This document shows, one piece after another, positions 25,013 to 34,309 of a DNA stretch of 64,000 bases. A program made the translations under genes and the position numbers. Under the pieces are notes generated by a model. The model did not search any database. It was not told the DNA's origin and was given only the letters and a program-made list of their open reading frames with translations. The stretch is from Diphasiastrum complanatum (taxonomy: Eukaryota > Streptophyta > Lycopodiopsida > Lycopodiales > Lycopodiaceae). Every line of letters begins with the position of its first letter. Positions within the stretch are counted from its first letter, which is position 1. The stretch spans positions 45,347,685 to 45,411,684 of the forward strand of contig CM055100.1 in assembly GCA_029204225.1 (NCBI GenBank). Direction: 5' to 3'.

Positions 25013-28000
25013 ATGGCATGAACTTGTTTTTACTTCTTGTGTTTACTGTAACACAAATTTGAGCCAAAGAGAGAAGCTTTTTGAGGAAGAGACTGTCTTG
25101 GTTAGCTGTATGCTAGTAATGGCTTGAACTTGCCTGGTGTGTTTATTGTATCACAACAAATTTGAGACAAGAGACGAGCTTTTTGAGGAACAAACTGTCT
25201 TGGTTAGCTTATCCATCTCCATATTCTTCCAGGGCCTGGGACAAAGTTAGGACCGAGGTTGATGAGAGGCTTGACAGAGAAGCGGCGCCTATTTCGTCGA
25301 GGTGCTATTGACGTTGAGTGCTTTATCGTATCTGGCACAGAAAAGGGCCTGTCAGGCAATCCAGAAGTTTCAAAAGCTCAGCAGGAACTTAAAAATAGCC
25401 AATCACACCTTCAATCATGGGTTAAGGACCCACTTCCAGAAGCAATTGAAATAGCTGAGGAAGTAAGTAATTTTATCGAGAAGAGTGTTCGTCTATCTCC
25501 TGGACCTGTAGCCAGTAAAAAAACCGTACATGTACAGGGAAAGAATGCAATTGCCTTTGTTGAAGGAGATCAAAAGTTACAACAGGCTCAGCGGAGGAAT
25601 GATGAAATTCATATATTACAACCACCGCATAAGGACAACAGCAACACATTTTCCAGACCAGACACTAGAAATGCTGCTAAAGCCAGTTTGATGGATCGAA
25701 ATGCTTCTGCTCGTACACTGGAGGTATCTCAAAAGCTGTGTATCCATGCATCCTTTTGATTTGAAGTTTGATTTTACTCATGAACTTTTTAGCAATCACC
25801 ACTCAGGTTTTTCCTCTCTTTAGTTAGTTCTCGAATAAGATGCACAAAAATTTCCCACCACTTTAACTCCACTTCAACTAGCAAGGCATAGCAAATTGTT
25901 AATCGTTTCTCCAACTGGAAAATGCAGGTTATAGACTGAAGACCTGACCCCATGTTGTGAAAAGAAAGGCATATCTTATTTTGAATTTGTCTTTCTTTAA
26001 GAATGTTAATCAGCGGCAATCTAGTACATAAGTCTTTGTGCACAAGATAGAATTACATAATTTTTGAAGCTTGTTTGAAAGAGCTTAGCTTTTACTTAAC
26101 TTCTGACCTGCACTTAATAGAGGTGAATATTTTCTTCCCTAATTCTTTTTGTGATGTGTAATGTCTTTCAAAAAATTCTAAGGCAAACTTTATATTGATT
26201 CGAGATCTTTTGGTGTTACTGCTGGTAGTGGGAAAATGATGATGAAACTGAAGATGATCAAGCTGGAAGTTCTCCATCCGACTCAAAACGCGTGCACTTG
26301 CCAAAACTCAGATCTACAAGAATATCTCCTTTGAAGCAGCCAGCCTCCACAGCAAATCAAGCTTATCGAAGGAGACGTCGAAAATGGTCCAAATCAGAAG
26401 AAGATACCTTACGAGAAGGTGTAGCTAGGTAAATATGAGTGCTTATTTTTAAATATACTCAGTGTTCAGAATCATTGTCTAGCAATGAGACACACACGAG
26501 CTGGGTTTGTGAGTAGCTAGGTGATCAAATGCCAAAGGTCTAATTATCAATCATATAAATATCTTTGGTACTGTAAAATAACAAATTTGGCATCTAAGAT
26601 AACAAATAATGTTACCGGCTCCAATTGAAAATTCGAGGGTAGGCATGCCAATGAAGCTTCTTGTGATCTAAGCGTGGCATAAATTATATGCTAGTCTCTA
26701 AGGGATAAGCAAATAAAAAAGGATTGCCTATGATGAGATGTTTACTCGGTTGCATATTTTGGTTGGGACCTGCAGGAAATGAACTTAAATACGGACATAC
26801 GTGTACATAGTGTAACCCCTAGGTTTTGAAGAAAAAGGTAAGGAGCATCTAGTTTGCAAATTTCAGAAAGAATTGTATGGGTTGAAACATGCAACACATA
26901 CACAGTGCAACAGGATAGACGAATGGTTCAAGAAAACGGAGTTCAGAACAGTAAATTTGATTCTATCCTATATATAAGAAGGAGAAGCGCATCATTGTCA
27001 ATTTCGTGTTTCAGCCAGTGACGTGGATTTAGTTTTTACTAATGGGGGCCTTATTGCAAATAAAAAGGGGGTCAAAAGAATTTGACATGAAAGACATGGA
27101 CTTTTTGTACTATTGTTTGGGTTTTAGATTTCCATAGAAAATAAAGTACCCATTATGTGGGGCCGTTAGAATGTAATGTCTATTTTGTACTCTTATGTAC
27201 CCCTAGAACATGTATTTTACATTTTATGTATTGCCTGGGGTACCCAAGTGCCACATCTCAGTTACCAGCAGACCTGAAAAATGTGTAAACAAAAATGCGC
27301 ATTTGCAAACGTTACCCTCTAAAACCCCTACTTTCATAGAACTTCTCTTTTGCTTTTTTACTTAAAACTTTATATGGGGACTCATACAAAAAAATATATC
27401 TTACAGGCTATGTTATACACAGTACAATGTGCATAATGGCCATACAGCTTGCACTAAATTCTAATTGACCTTACAACCATTAGTGATTAATCATTAAGCT
27501 ACAGGCTACACACTCTACCAATGTTACACAGAACATTTCAGACATTGACTAATGTTACACAGAACATTGACTCAGAAATTTGTACTCTCTTTTACATTAA
27601 ACCACCCCAGCAAACATGTGGTGTCTTTGCTACATTGAAGATGAAAACATGTGCAAAAAGTAGTGCCAATACTATATAGGTAAGTGTCCCTACCGCTTGT
27701 TTCCTAAGATAAAAGGTGATTAGCATGAAAATCACCGCAGCAAAAGAGAAGCGATACAAACTAGGGTGATGTTGTATGAGCTAGAGCTTAGATGTAACTA
27801 TTTGCTACCAATCATCTACAACATCATACATCTTTGAAGCCTTGACATGTGCCCTGTATGTACTATGAGTCCATAAATCTTGAATAATTGAAGGTGGAGA
27901 GGGTGGTGTGAGAAAGAAAGTTTTATTGATGTCTTTTGAGAACCAAATAGTCCATAAGAGAAGTTGGACAATGATCATGAGTAGCCTATCTCAACCACCT

Positions 28001-28318
28001 CACTAGAGATGATGAGAAGAGATTCTCCAACACACTCATCACAAATCTTTGATACTTGATTGTAATCTTGAGCATTGGGTTATAGGTAACGTGTATTGTG
28101 AAATGCAAGACAACAAACGCTTGTTATCAGATCAAGGCCTCATCTACCTGGGCTTGATGACATCTGTCATAGTCATTAATATTTTACTGGATAGACAAGT
28201 TATCTAGTCATAAGTAGTACTTGAGTGTGACTTTATTTTGGATTTCCAAGACAGTTTTACATACTTGGTATGTACAAATATCGTCTTCAGCATCATTTTT
28301 TTGGAAAGAAGATTAATA

Positions 28319-28367
<49 letters not shown>

Positions 28368-31300
28368 GTGCGGGCATGCTCTCATTTGTACGAGGAGACT
28401 CAAAAGTTATGTGCATTAAAATGGTTGTGACCTTTGCTTCATAAAGTATAAAGGCTAGTCCATATGTAAAATCAAGGTTTGACTTGCCAACTTTGGTGTA
28501 GATATTTCTCTAGAGTCACAACTTTGTACTTTGCAAATTTTTCATTTCCGATATCCTTTTTTTGTTTCGCTTCAACAAAATCTTAAAAAGACTTGAATAA
28601 ACTAGTCAAAGTTTCCTCTTTTCAGCATGTGAGGAACTTGATTTTCTGCTTTGGTTGTCGAGGCTAACGGTGGTTTTACTTGACATGGGAACGATACTTG
28701 CTCTGTCATTGATTTCAGCAGGAAGTATAGCACTACTAAACTAGCATGTCACTTTGGGTACTAAAGCAAGAATCAACTTTGCAGGCATGGCAAGGGCCGT
28801 TGGAAGCTCATATTACAAGAGCATTTGGACATCTTTGAAGATCGCACAGAGGTTGGAATACAAAATCTCATACTTCATGATTTTAAACTTGCTCCTCTGA
28901 AGATTTATCTTTCGAGGTCCTTTCTTTTTTTCCATTGATATACAGTAAAGAATGATGGTATATCATCTAGATAAGACTGATTTACATGCGAGGATCTTTG
29001 CTAAGTTTCTTTGTGTGTATATGTGCTACTTGATCGTTTGTCCAAACGTGTTCTGTTTCAGAATGTGACCTAAAAAAGGTTACGAAATGCAGTTAAAAAA
29101 AAATGGTAAAATTTCAAAAAGTCTGTGAAAAATAGGGAATGGCATTAGGCTGCCTTAAGTAGACTGTTTAGACATTAAAAACCATTTACACATTAAAAAA
29201 CACTCCTACGATTCATAGTTGCATGTTCCATTCTGGAATGCATTCTGGAACCCGATACGAGAGTCCCTGTTAGGGTTTTCTGGATCGCTGTTTATATGTT
29301 TTTGGTTCAATAAAAAGCAATTCAGGCAGTGTTCGATGTTCTGGAACTCTTTTGCAGGTGCGATCCGCTACAACTACGATTCATATATATTCTACTTTTG
29401 TTTACTTCAAAACAGCTTTGGCTCTTTTTGGATTGTGGTTGAACAAAGATGGTATGAAAAGGGTCGGAACGTACAGTATGTTCTGGAACATACTGGGTTG
29501 GAACGTTTTTTTTGGTCTGAACGTCTATTACAGCTGCGGCTACCTGTGGAAAATTCAAGTCCATTCCAGGGACGGGCGAGCCATAGAGAATGAAAGGGAA
29601 ATTTATATAAATTATTCAAGCTAATCTGAAGCTCGAACCAACCAGGAGGGCGTAACTGCTTGTAGTAGCCTAACTGGAGGTCAGCACACAAGCACTTCTC
29701 ATGCACAATATGAAACTAGAAGCATGTGCACATTACATGTAAAACTAGAAGCGTGTGCACATTGCATCCAAAAATGTTTATATCCCTTTGCAGTGCACAG
29801 CATCAAAGCACAGAATAAACATATTGTGTGTAAAAATTCTTAAAAAAATATCGGTTTCTCTTTGCAGCGCACAGCACCAAAGCACGGAATAAACATATCA
29901 AATGAAGGATCACTAGCATAATGCTGTTCATAAGCAAGCAAATGAAAGTTAAATTAAACAGCAGATTCAATCAGAGCTGAGCGAGGTAGAGAATGGCGGA
30001 TTTGATGGCAGGAAGAGCGATGTTGTTCAATTACTTTTTTCCTTTGTTAAAAAATATGTATTTTTTAAAAACTTCTTTTGGTCATGTTCCAGAACGGAAC
30101 GCGTTCCAGAATGCGGTCCGTTCCGGAACGGGCAACTAAGATTCCTAGAAAAGAAAATTTACAAATCCCGACCTGGACCAGCTTTATGTTGAGGTTGTCA
30201 AAAGCTATGGTATGGCTTGTCAAAAGCTATTGTTAGTTATTGATGTTCACTGTTGAGTTTCAATCTCATTCATATACAATATCTCATCTACTTCGGATTT
30301 AATGTTCAGTGGGGCAGATTCTGAACATAAGCTTTTGGGGCCCCAAGACCCCGAAACAAGTTGGCTTTCAAAACTATCATTTCAAATCCTTTTTGGGGAA
30401 GGAATTATTTTTTAAATGAAAAAAAATTTAAAAGCTTTTTTTGTTCAGAAATTTTCAGGTTTCATAAGTGCTCTCTTCCAAACGTATGGAATGGAATGTT
30501 CCGAACCCAAAGATTCGGAAGGGGTATCTATGGAACTTGTTTGTTTAGAACCGATGCTTGGTTTTTTTTTTTTTCATTTTTGGGTTTGTTCAGAATTGAA
30601 GTCATTGAATGAACAATTAAAGTGGCCGCTGATGACGTTGGCAGGGCTGTTGTAGCCATTGATACACTTTCCTAACATTTTTGGATAGGAATGGGTATGG
30701 TACTGTTCCTAAGGAACAGCCGGCTGTTCCTTAGGGACATATTTTTATAATTTTACAATTTCGTTCCTATTTAGGAACAGAACCATACCTAAGGTATGGA
30801 ACTGTTTCGGAACAGTTTCCTACAAGTCTTAGGGCTTGTTCCTAAGTTCTTAGGGCTTCCTGTTCCTATTCCTAAGTTTCTGTTCCTATTTCAAAGTTCC
30901 ATGTTTCTGCTCCTAAGTTCCTGTTACTGTTCCCAAGTTTAGTTCCTGATCTTGTTCTTGTTTTTAAGTTTCGTTCCTATTTGTGTTCTTGTTCCTAAGG
31001 TTATCTTTAACTTAGGAACCCGGATAGGAACAGGAACATAAACCTTTTTTCATGCGCAATATATTACCCCAAAAACAATGATCTTATCATTTTTCTAAAC
31101 AGATTTACCCACCCCAAAGTTATTTTTCAACTGAAAGGCTTATTTTATTTTAGGAATGGTCCATAGGAACCGTTCCTAAGGTACTCTAGGAACGGTATGG
31201 CACGGTTCCTAGGAGTGGTTCCGTACCATTCTTGGGAACTATGGTTGTAGGCTGTAGCATATAGTTTGGTCTATGCATGATGGAGCCGATGGTAAGGCCT

Positions 31301-32698
31301 TGTGGTCGACTCCATAAATTCAAAGATTGCATAGCCTTGTAGTTAAGGTCTGAGATCATCGTAGACTTTGACATTTACACAGAGTGAACAGTTGAAGTGG
31401 ATATGATTGTGACATTCACAATTCTTTTCTTTTAGTGTTTATTTGTCTTTTGTACTTGGTTATCAATCCTTGTTTATCAATTCGTGGTTGAAAGACATTT
31501 GAAGCTCTCTCGAAACCCATCTAGCAGCTGATACTTCGTATTGATCAGATTGCAAGCAAGTGATGCTTGCTGACTGATTTTGTTTATTTCTAAGTGATGG
31601 TCTTTTATTCCTATTTTAATCATTAATGTGCTGCGTTTGATTCAAGCTAACCACTTTTTATGAAGGCTAGTGACTTCTCACATAACGTAATCATTGCTGA
31701 CTGATGCCACTAACCTCGAATGAGAATGAATTTTAATTTGTATTCAAATACATTAAACTCTTCTGAGAGATATGCTACTGCAGTAGAGGATGTGGGTTAT
31801 GTTTTCATCCCCCTTTCTGCTTACTAGAACACGTTGTGGTGCTCATTATCATTACTTGTTGATTGGTGTAAGATTTGTCATCTAAGCCTGAGCTTTTAAA
31901 ATATCTTTGAAGCCATCTTGCAGCTGAATCTTGGAAGATGCATGTTCCGTTCCGGAACGCGATCCGGGAAATCCCATTAGGGTTTCCCGGAACGTGCAGT
32001 AAATATATATTTTTTCAATTTCTTTTTACAAGAAGCAGAAGTGTGTGTGAATGAAATTGTTTAGCCAGCGTATTATTCTGCTACTCAAACGTTTTTTTAG
32101 GTTATTTGGTGTTTTTTTTTTAATTTTTATGAAATTTTTTCACCAAAAAGCGTTCTGCTGTCCGGAACGCTGGCGATCCGGAATGCTCATTCTGGATCAC
32201 TGTTGCAGCAGAACGCGATCCGCTGCAACACTGATCTTGGTATTGATCAGATCACAAGAAGGATGATGCTTGACGAGGCATGACTGCAGGGTTTTTGGTT
32301 GACTTAGGCTTATGTTGACAATATGAACCTTCAACTTGTTTCAGATTTATTTGCATAAGAACGTCGTGAACTTACCTTCATAAACCCTTGAATGGTGGCA
32401 AGAAAAAAAATGGGGAAACCGTTTTTTGTCACTGCCCCTTATTGTTGTGTAACTGTTGTGTTTGATGCTGTTGCATATATTTTCTTTTTTCAAAATGGGG
32501 GGGCAGGGGGGACATGTCTCTTTTGTATTTTAACCTTGATGTTGTTATTATTTTAGTGAATTCTTTGAGGATTTCCTGGTGAAAAATGATTTCTCAATTC
32601 CACTATTTATTACGGCTTTTGCTTACTGTCTTCAGGTTGACTTGAAAGATAAATGGCGAAACATAGAGAAATCAGAAGGCATTCATGGAGATGATTGA
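11794..32698 (+). CDS. Telomere-repeat-binding-factor-like Myb protein, six exons, 897 aa
   Basis: Joined exons 11794-12735, 13143-14073, 25233-25723, 26229-26428, 28785-28851 and 32636-32698 give one uninterrupted frame; every junction has GT..AG borders and matching phase. The C-terminus is a single Myb domain: KWSKSEED (W841), HGKGRW (W861), then VDLKDKWRN (W884), the plant telobox signature that contacts telomeric TTTAGGG DNA. The protein stops 13 residues after W884, so it lacks the C-terminal extension of TBP1-type proteins and resembles the short TRF-like class. The N-terminal exon is helical (RKQAEWIWEYVLKHSSSHRV), as in plant TRF-like proteins; the middle is charged and disordered, with a basic RRRRR run just before the Myb. 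Expected role: nuclear telomere or promoter binding. The gene is complete although its introns carry transposons and the locus lies inside an LTR-bounded block. Confidence 0.85.
13143..14073 (+). CDS. Telomere-Myb gene exon 2 (residues 315-625)
   Basis: Opens after the acceptor CTCTGTCAG and is in frame with exon 1 across a 407-bp intron. Low-complexity, Glu/Lys/Ser-rich sequence with a basic patch (RIKTRSQTRCLQEPPLKKHK) that may act as a nuclear signal. Ends at TTTGTAG before GTAAGT, a strong donor, with one base of a split codon. Confidence 0.85.
14330..16196. repeat. Array of GC-rich palindromic units separated by A/T tracts and TA microsatellites
   Basis: Six imperfect direct units start near 14572, 14811, 15011, 15285, 15608 and 15914 (spacing about 200-320 bp). 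Each begins with a GACATGAGGGTCCGGGCCGG-like head, is dense in GGACGC and its complement GCGTCC (often as GGACGCGTCC), passes through a long T- and A-rich centre, and returns to the same words. Several end CCGCTTCCTTAGATA followed by (TA)n. An inverted head lies at about 14337-14380. It sits in intron 2 of the telomere-Myb gene. No protein is coded; the open frames here are by-products of the GC bias. Confidence 0.85.
14492..14505. repeat. GGGACACGCGTCCC motif shared with copia F LTRs
   Basis: The exact 14-mer, plus the following G, also occurs in both copia F LTRs (43831-43844 and 49491-49504). The flanks differ, so it is either a shared short palindromic module or coincidence in GC-rich DNA. 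Confidence 0.4.
16203..16370 (-). repeat. Copia B 3' LTR, truncated
   Basis: Matches the first 168 bp (element sense) of the 18247-18691 LTR almost perfectly, apart from a 9-bp difference near 16273-16283. The remaining 277 bp are missing at the border with the repeat array. Confidence 0.9.
16409..16920 (-). pseudogene. Copia B RNase H remnant
   Basis: The overlapping readings give VGFSDSDWGGDQDTRRSTSG then SSSEAEYRAI, HARTKHIEIHYHF, and FTKVLPRVRFEALR at the C-terminus, the usual copia RNase H. One frame change lies near 16690. The preceding RT fingers and palm, including YVDD, are not present. Confidence 0.85.
16994..17901 (-). pseudogene. Copia B GAG-pre-integrase and integrase
   Basis: Shows LAKLWHARFGHLNFASLKKL, the zinc-binding CEGC, HSDVCGPMRSES, FVTFIDDF, then after a frame change LRIDRGGEYIKN, TPYTPQQNGVAERKN and YEVWYGKKPTISHFRIFGC. 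The catalytic D, D and E positions are recognisable. Nearly the same sequence recurs in copia C at 35811-36488, so B and C are one family. A frameshift near 17510 disables it. Confidence 0.9.
18247..18691 (-). repeat. Copia B 5' LTR
   Basis: TG..CA on the minus strand, 445 bp, followed by the tRNA-iMet-type primer site at 18235-18246. Its middle is alignable with the copia C LTR (GACTCGTGGGTCC against GACTCATGGGTCC), supporting family identity. Confidence 0.9.
18871..19359 (+). pseudogene. Charged coiled-coil ORF with a 145-bp tandem duplication
   Basis: Not recognised. From ATG 18871 it reads MAERIPPKPEGESMRKLEED, with a helical Arg/Glu/Gln-rich continuation that stops at 19012. A second unit (19031-19175) repeats the block, and after a frame adjustment the reading continues through VELDLDEQIGMNFTRRQLIM to GEESVEDQ and a stop at about 19359. 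Removing one unit and its C-run would give a single short basic coiled-coil protein. It lies between copia B and the hAT relic and reads opposite to the hAT gene, so it may be an accessory transposon gene. Confidence 0.4.
18886..19175 (+). repeat. 145-bp tandem duplication
   Basis: Units 18886-19030 and 19031-19175 both begin CCACCGAAGCCCGAGGGCGA and differ at only a few positions. The first carries a TAG where the second has GAG, and ends in a run of C. High similarity points to a recent event. Confidence 0.9.
19945..24121 (-). mobile_element. hAT transposase gene relic with introns and AT-hook tail
   Basis: Minus strand. N-terminal part: a degenerate BED finger (RYCLVEFAASLTRLKGHLLG) and a Pro/Ser-rich linker (23.2-24.1 kb). 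Next the DUF659-type RNase H core: YGCSIMSDGWTDVRRRPILN, VVTNNATNCVQMGVLLEAEF, TPCAAHGIDLLL (22.8-23.2 kb). Then PLYIVLRMADSKGSKLGLVY, IWETRWNYFHRSIHN and the dimerisation block ERNWSTWALV (near 21.8 kb). At least two introns look intact (AAAG|GTAAGC to GTGCAG|GAT near 22.39-22.28 kb; CAT|GTATGC to CCACAG|GAT near 21.94-21.85 kb). A long acidic and Pro-rich extension ends in two AT-hooks (RKRPGRPKG, GRRGRPRRAP, 20.17-20.29 kb). In-frame stops and a gap before the core indicate an inactive copy. Terminal repeats were not located. Confidence 0.75.
21437..21473. repeat. (CT)n inside the hAT coding extension
   Basis: About 18 CT units; on the minus strand they code an alternating Arg-Glu run (RERERERERE) in the charged region after the hAT core. 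A dinucleotide repeat keeps its frame only in multiples of three units, so this tract is a likely site of length mutation. Confidence 0.85.
24102..24410 (+). CDS. Possible transposon-tail ORF with RGRP motifs
   Basis: Reads RRCGRPPGSGRG, RRPRGRPPVRGRG and an acidic end (VEGDFHDSDDDPVATQPYPD) before a stop at 24410. AT-hook-like RGRP motifs plus an acidic tail resemble the ends of hAT-type proteins, but it overlaps the N-terminal end of the minus-strand hAT frame and lacks an ATG at its start. It may be the tail of a second, opposed element or a chance frame. Confidence 0.3.
   Translation: MLVLSATVSTPASLHPTRRCGRPPGSGRGSSSQTDRVSRGRQGQSRRPRGRPPVRGRGSTQRRNMLAGSDIEGSVLHDYSQVEGDFHDSDDDPVATQPYPDA
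24411..25232. other. End of intron 2: A/T tracts, hairpin, TA microsatellite
   Basis: No gene. Contains C- and A-homopolymers near 24680, the GC-rich hairpin at 24893-24962 and (TA)n at 24974-25009. Two imperfect direct copies of AATGGCATGAACTTG..ACACAAATTTGAG..AAGAGA..GAGCTTTTTGAGGAA lie just before the exon 3 acceptor (about 25010-25100 and 25120-25200), a roughly 107-bp tandem duplication. Confidence 0.6.
24893..24962. repeat. GC-rich nested palindrome
   Basis: Centre TACGGCACATGTGCCGTA (24923-24940) is a perfect 18-bp palindrome. Outer arms GGTGCCGTGGTAC (24893-24905) and GTACCACGGCACC (24950-24962) are also complementary, and GGTACGGCACC/GGTGCCGTACC form a third pair. It adjoins a TA microsatellite, like the units of the 14.3-16.2 kb array but with a different key word. 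Confidence 0.8.
25233..25723 (+). CDS. Telomere-Myb gene exon 3 (residues 625-788)
   Basis: Follows ATTCTTCCAG and completes the codon split in exon 2, giving GPGTKLGPRLMRGLTEKRRL. The preceding intron is 11,159 bp. Glutamine- and serine-rich, no recognised domain. Donor GTATCT, phase 0. Confidence 0.8.
26229..26428 (+). CDS. Telomere-Myb gene exon 4: acidic patch, basic run and Myb helix 1
   Basis: Follows TGCTGGTAG. Encodes an acidic start (WENDDETEDD), a Ser/Pro linker, a five-arginine run and KWSKSEEDTLREGVA, the first Myb helix. Ends at GTAGCTAG before GTAAAT with two bases of an Arg codon. Confidence 0.9.
26822..27010 (+). pseudogene. Copia reverse-transcriptase scrap in intron 4
   Basis: An open stretch reads GFEEKGKEHLVCKFQKELYG then LKHATHTQCNRIDEWFKKTE, the copia RT block normally seen as LYGLKQAPR.WY. 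The trace continues to about 27010 with a stop. No LTR is attached; a small relic too short for a standard ORF search. Confidence 0.75.
27011..28321. other. Intron 4 sequence, nothing identified
   Basis: AT-rich, with a short local duplication around 27535-27570 (AATGTTACACAGAACATT twice). No coding or structural feature is supported. Confidence 0.5.
28322..28365. repeat. (CT)22 microsatellite
   Basis: A perfect run of CT in intron 4. One of three CT tracts in the window, likely length-polymorphic. Confidence 0.95.
28785..28851 (+). CDS. Telomere-Myb gene exon 5: Myb helix 2
   Basis: 67 bases between TTTGCAG and a GTTGGA donor. Encodes HGKGRWKLILQEHLDIFEDR plus TE. The donor is weak, but the downstream join to VDLKDKWRN is fully conserved in telobox proteins, which fixes the splice. 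Confidence 0.88.
29218..29374. mobile_element. Small MITE, copy 1, with 11-bp target duplication
   Basis: The 157-bp unit starts GTTGCATGTTCCATTCTGG and ends GCGATCCGCTACAAC, and is flanked by exact TACGATTCATA at 29207-29217 and 29375-29385. The outermost bases are complementary (GTTGCA against GTTGTA). A second copy at 31937-32229 shares both ends. Duplications of 9-11 bp are characteristic of Mutator-like transposons, so it may be a non-autonomous MULE derivative (inference). Confidence 0.7.
30085..30136. repeat. GGAACG/CGTTCC palindromic cluster
   Basis: Dense in the word GTTCC and its complement (CAGAACGGAACGCGTTCCAG, GTCCGTTCCGGAACGGGC), the same vocabulary as the MITE ends at 29.2 and 31.9 kb. 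Probably a truncated relative. Confidence 0.6.
30690..31235. repeat. AGGAAC/GTTCCT repeat cluster
   Basis: The words TAGGAAC and GTTCCTA recur many times in both orientations, including GTTCCTAAGGAACAGCCGGC at the left and GGCACGGTTCCTAGGAGTGG at the right. The outer parts are roughly inverted. No coding content and no certain target duplication; it lies in intron 5. Confidence 0.7.
31937..32229. mobile_element. Small MITE, copy 2
   Basis: Starts GATGCATGTTCCGTTCCGG and ends GCGATCCGCTGCAAC, matching both ends of copy 1, with a longer T-rich centre (293 bp). Flanks CTGAATCTTGGA (31924-31935) and CTGATCTTGGT (32231-32241) look like a decayed 10-12-bp duplication. A partly similar intron stretch near 31522-31566 (CAGCTGATACTTCG..TATTGATCAG) may preserve an empty-site-like relative. 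Confidence 0.6.
32636..32698 (+). CDS. Telomere-Myb gene exon 6: recognition helix and stop
   Basis: Follows TGTCTTCAG and encodes VDLKDKWRNIEKSEGIHGDD then TGA. This is the DNA-recognition helix of the telobox Myb. The Myb fold is thus spread over three exons separated by introns of 2,356 and 3,784 bp. The 3' UTR follows; no exact polyadenylation site is assigned. Confidence 0.9.
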   Translation, partial: VDLKDKWRNIEKSEGIHGDD

Positions 32699-33861
32699 AG
32701 CTGCCTATTGCCTCTCCTCCAATTCCTCCTCTGGTGACCGGTTTTGCACAATCACATGCAGAGGGGAGGAAATTTCTCTCAGAGACTTTCCATTGTGTGT
32801 AGTCTGTTGCATTTTCTCTGTATGATTAGTTCATAGGACATTTTCTATGCCGCTTGTGAGTTGCATTTGAAAATCTTCAGGAAGTTGTGAAATAGGATGT
32901 CAAAGCACACCTTTTAGCAATCAAAACGGTTTGAGGGATATTGATTCCTTTGTACATATTTTTTAACCGTCTGTGACAGCTTACGGTTTATTGTGCTTGG
33001 ATTCGAGACAAAGTTTGTTGGATACCGTGATTTTAATAACCAAATTGTAAGCATTTATTATTTTGACCTGTATCCAAAATTTGATGATTAGTGGAAAACA
33101 TTTGCCACTTGAAAACATCTATGCTAGGCCTCTATTCTAGTTCAAATATACACTTTTTAATCCATGCCAACACTTTCCTCTGAATAAGATCTAAAGCTTA
33201 TTTGAAGTTTGGTGCTTCAATTAACATGGAAACAAGATCAAAGAAGAATGAACTCGACTGTAGCTGTTTTCAGTAAAGGTGTTAAATACGTAATCAAGTC
33301 CTAATCAAAACATGTGTTAAATATGTAATCAAGTCCTCATGAAAACATAGCGTGCTCTCTGTACCTCTTGATACAAAACTTATCACTCAAGTGTATTTGA
33401 TTCCTGGAAGCAGAAACTTTTTGTGAACATCATCAGAAGCATGTCGTCCAGTTGAGAGATTTTGTTGCCATGATGACATTGGAAGTTTAATTCTCATTAG
33501 GAAGTCCTCCTTCAAGAAAATAACCTTCATGTAGATGTTATGGGCCCATCTGATTTGTTGTTTATTTATCGAGTCAGATGACTGTGTTGGAGTAAATGGT
33601 GGCATTTGAATGCAGGTATAGTAATCTCAAAGCTCCATCACCTGTAATATCTGTAAATTTAGTAGCCATAACCTTTGTGAGCTCTTTGAAAAATTGGATA
33701 GGAAGGAAAAGGGTAACTAGGGAATAAAATATTGCAAATTGGCACCATATCAAGATTTGGAGAGAGCTCTTGATGGGCATCATTTGAAATTGTAATATAC
33801 AAGATTTACAACCATGCATTTACCGTTGGAATGTAAATGGAACCCAAAAGGTCGAGAGTTC
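32699..33861. other. 3' flank of the telomere-Myb gene
   Basis: 3' UTR followed by AT-rich DNA. No further gene is supported. A local duplication, TAAATACGTAATCAAGTCCT against TAAATATGTAATCAAGTCCT, occurs near 33285-33335. Confidence 0.5.
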
Positions 33862-34297
33862 TGTAACCATGGCCATTTATTATATTAGGCCTACTAAATT
33901 TAGAGTTAACCAAGTTAGTATGAAACTAACTTGGTAGGGACTCATGGGTCCACTAGGCCTAATTGTGACATTAAGTACCCCAACTTGACAGATTGGATTG
34001 ACCTTATTCTTTCTATGTAAGTTATAGAAAGTTGGATAGTCAATAGTCAAGTAGTTGGACAGCCAATAGTCAAGTAGCTGGATAGCCAATAGTCATGAAG
34101 TTAGATAGTCATCTTGGACTATATATATGTGTGCATCCCATTTGTATGAGACACTTTTGTAAGGAATACTGACTATTCTCCTTGGCTGTCCACGAGTTTC
34201 TACAAGAGGGTTTCTAGCCATTTCTTTCTTTCTTTTGAGAATGCTTTGTGTGATTGAATAGTTAAGATTCTGGATCCTTAGGTTTCTATTTTCTACA
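33862..34297 (+). repeat. Copia C 5' LTR
   Basis: Ends CTACA at 34297, directly before the primer site TGGTATCAGAGC (34298-34309). The start at TGTAACC (33862) is my best estimate. It aligns in part with the copia B LTR, and a TATA-like ACTATATATATG lies near 34117. Confidence 0.7.
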
Positions 34298-34309
34298 TGG
34301 TATCAGAGC
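34298..34309 (+). other. Copia C primer binding site
   Basis: TGGTATCAGAGC, complementary to the initiator methionine tRNA region used by Ty1/copia elements, immediately after the LTR. Confidence 0.85.
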
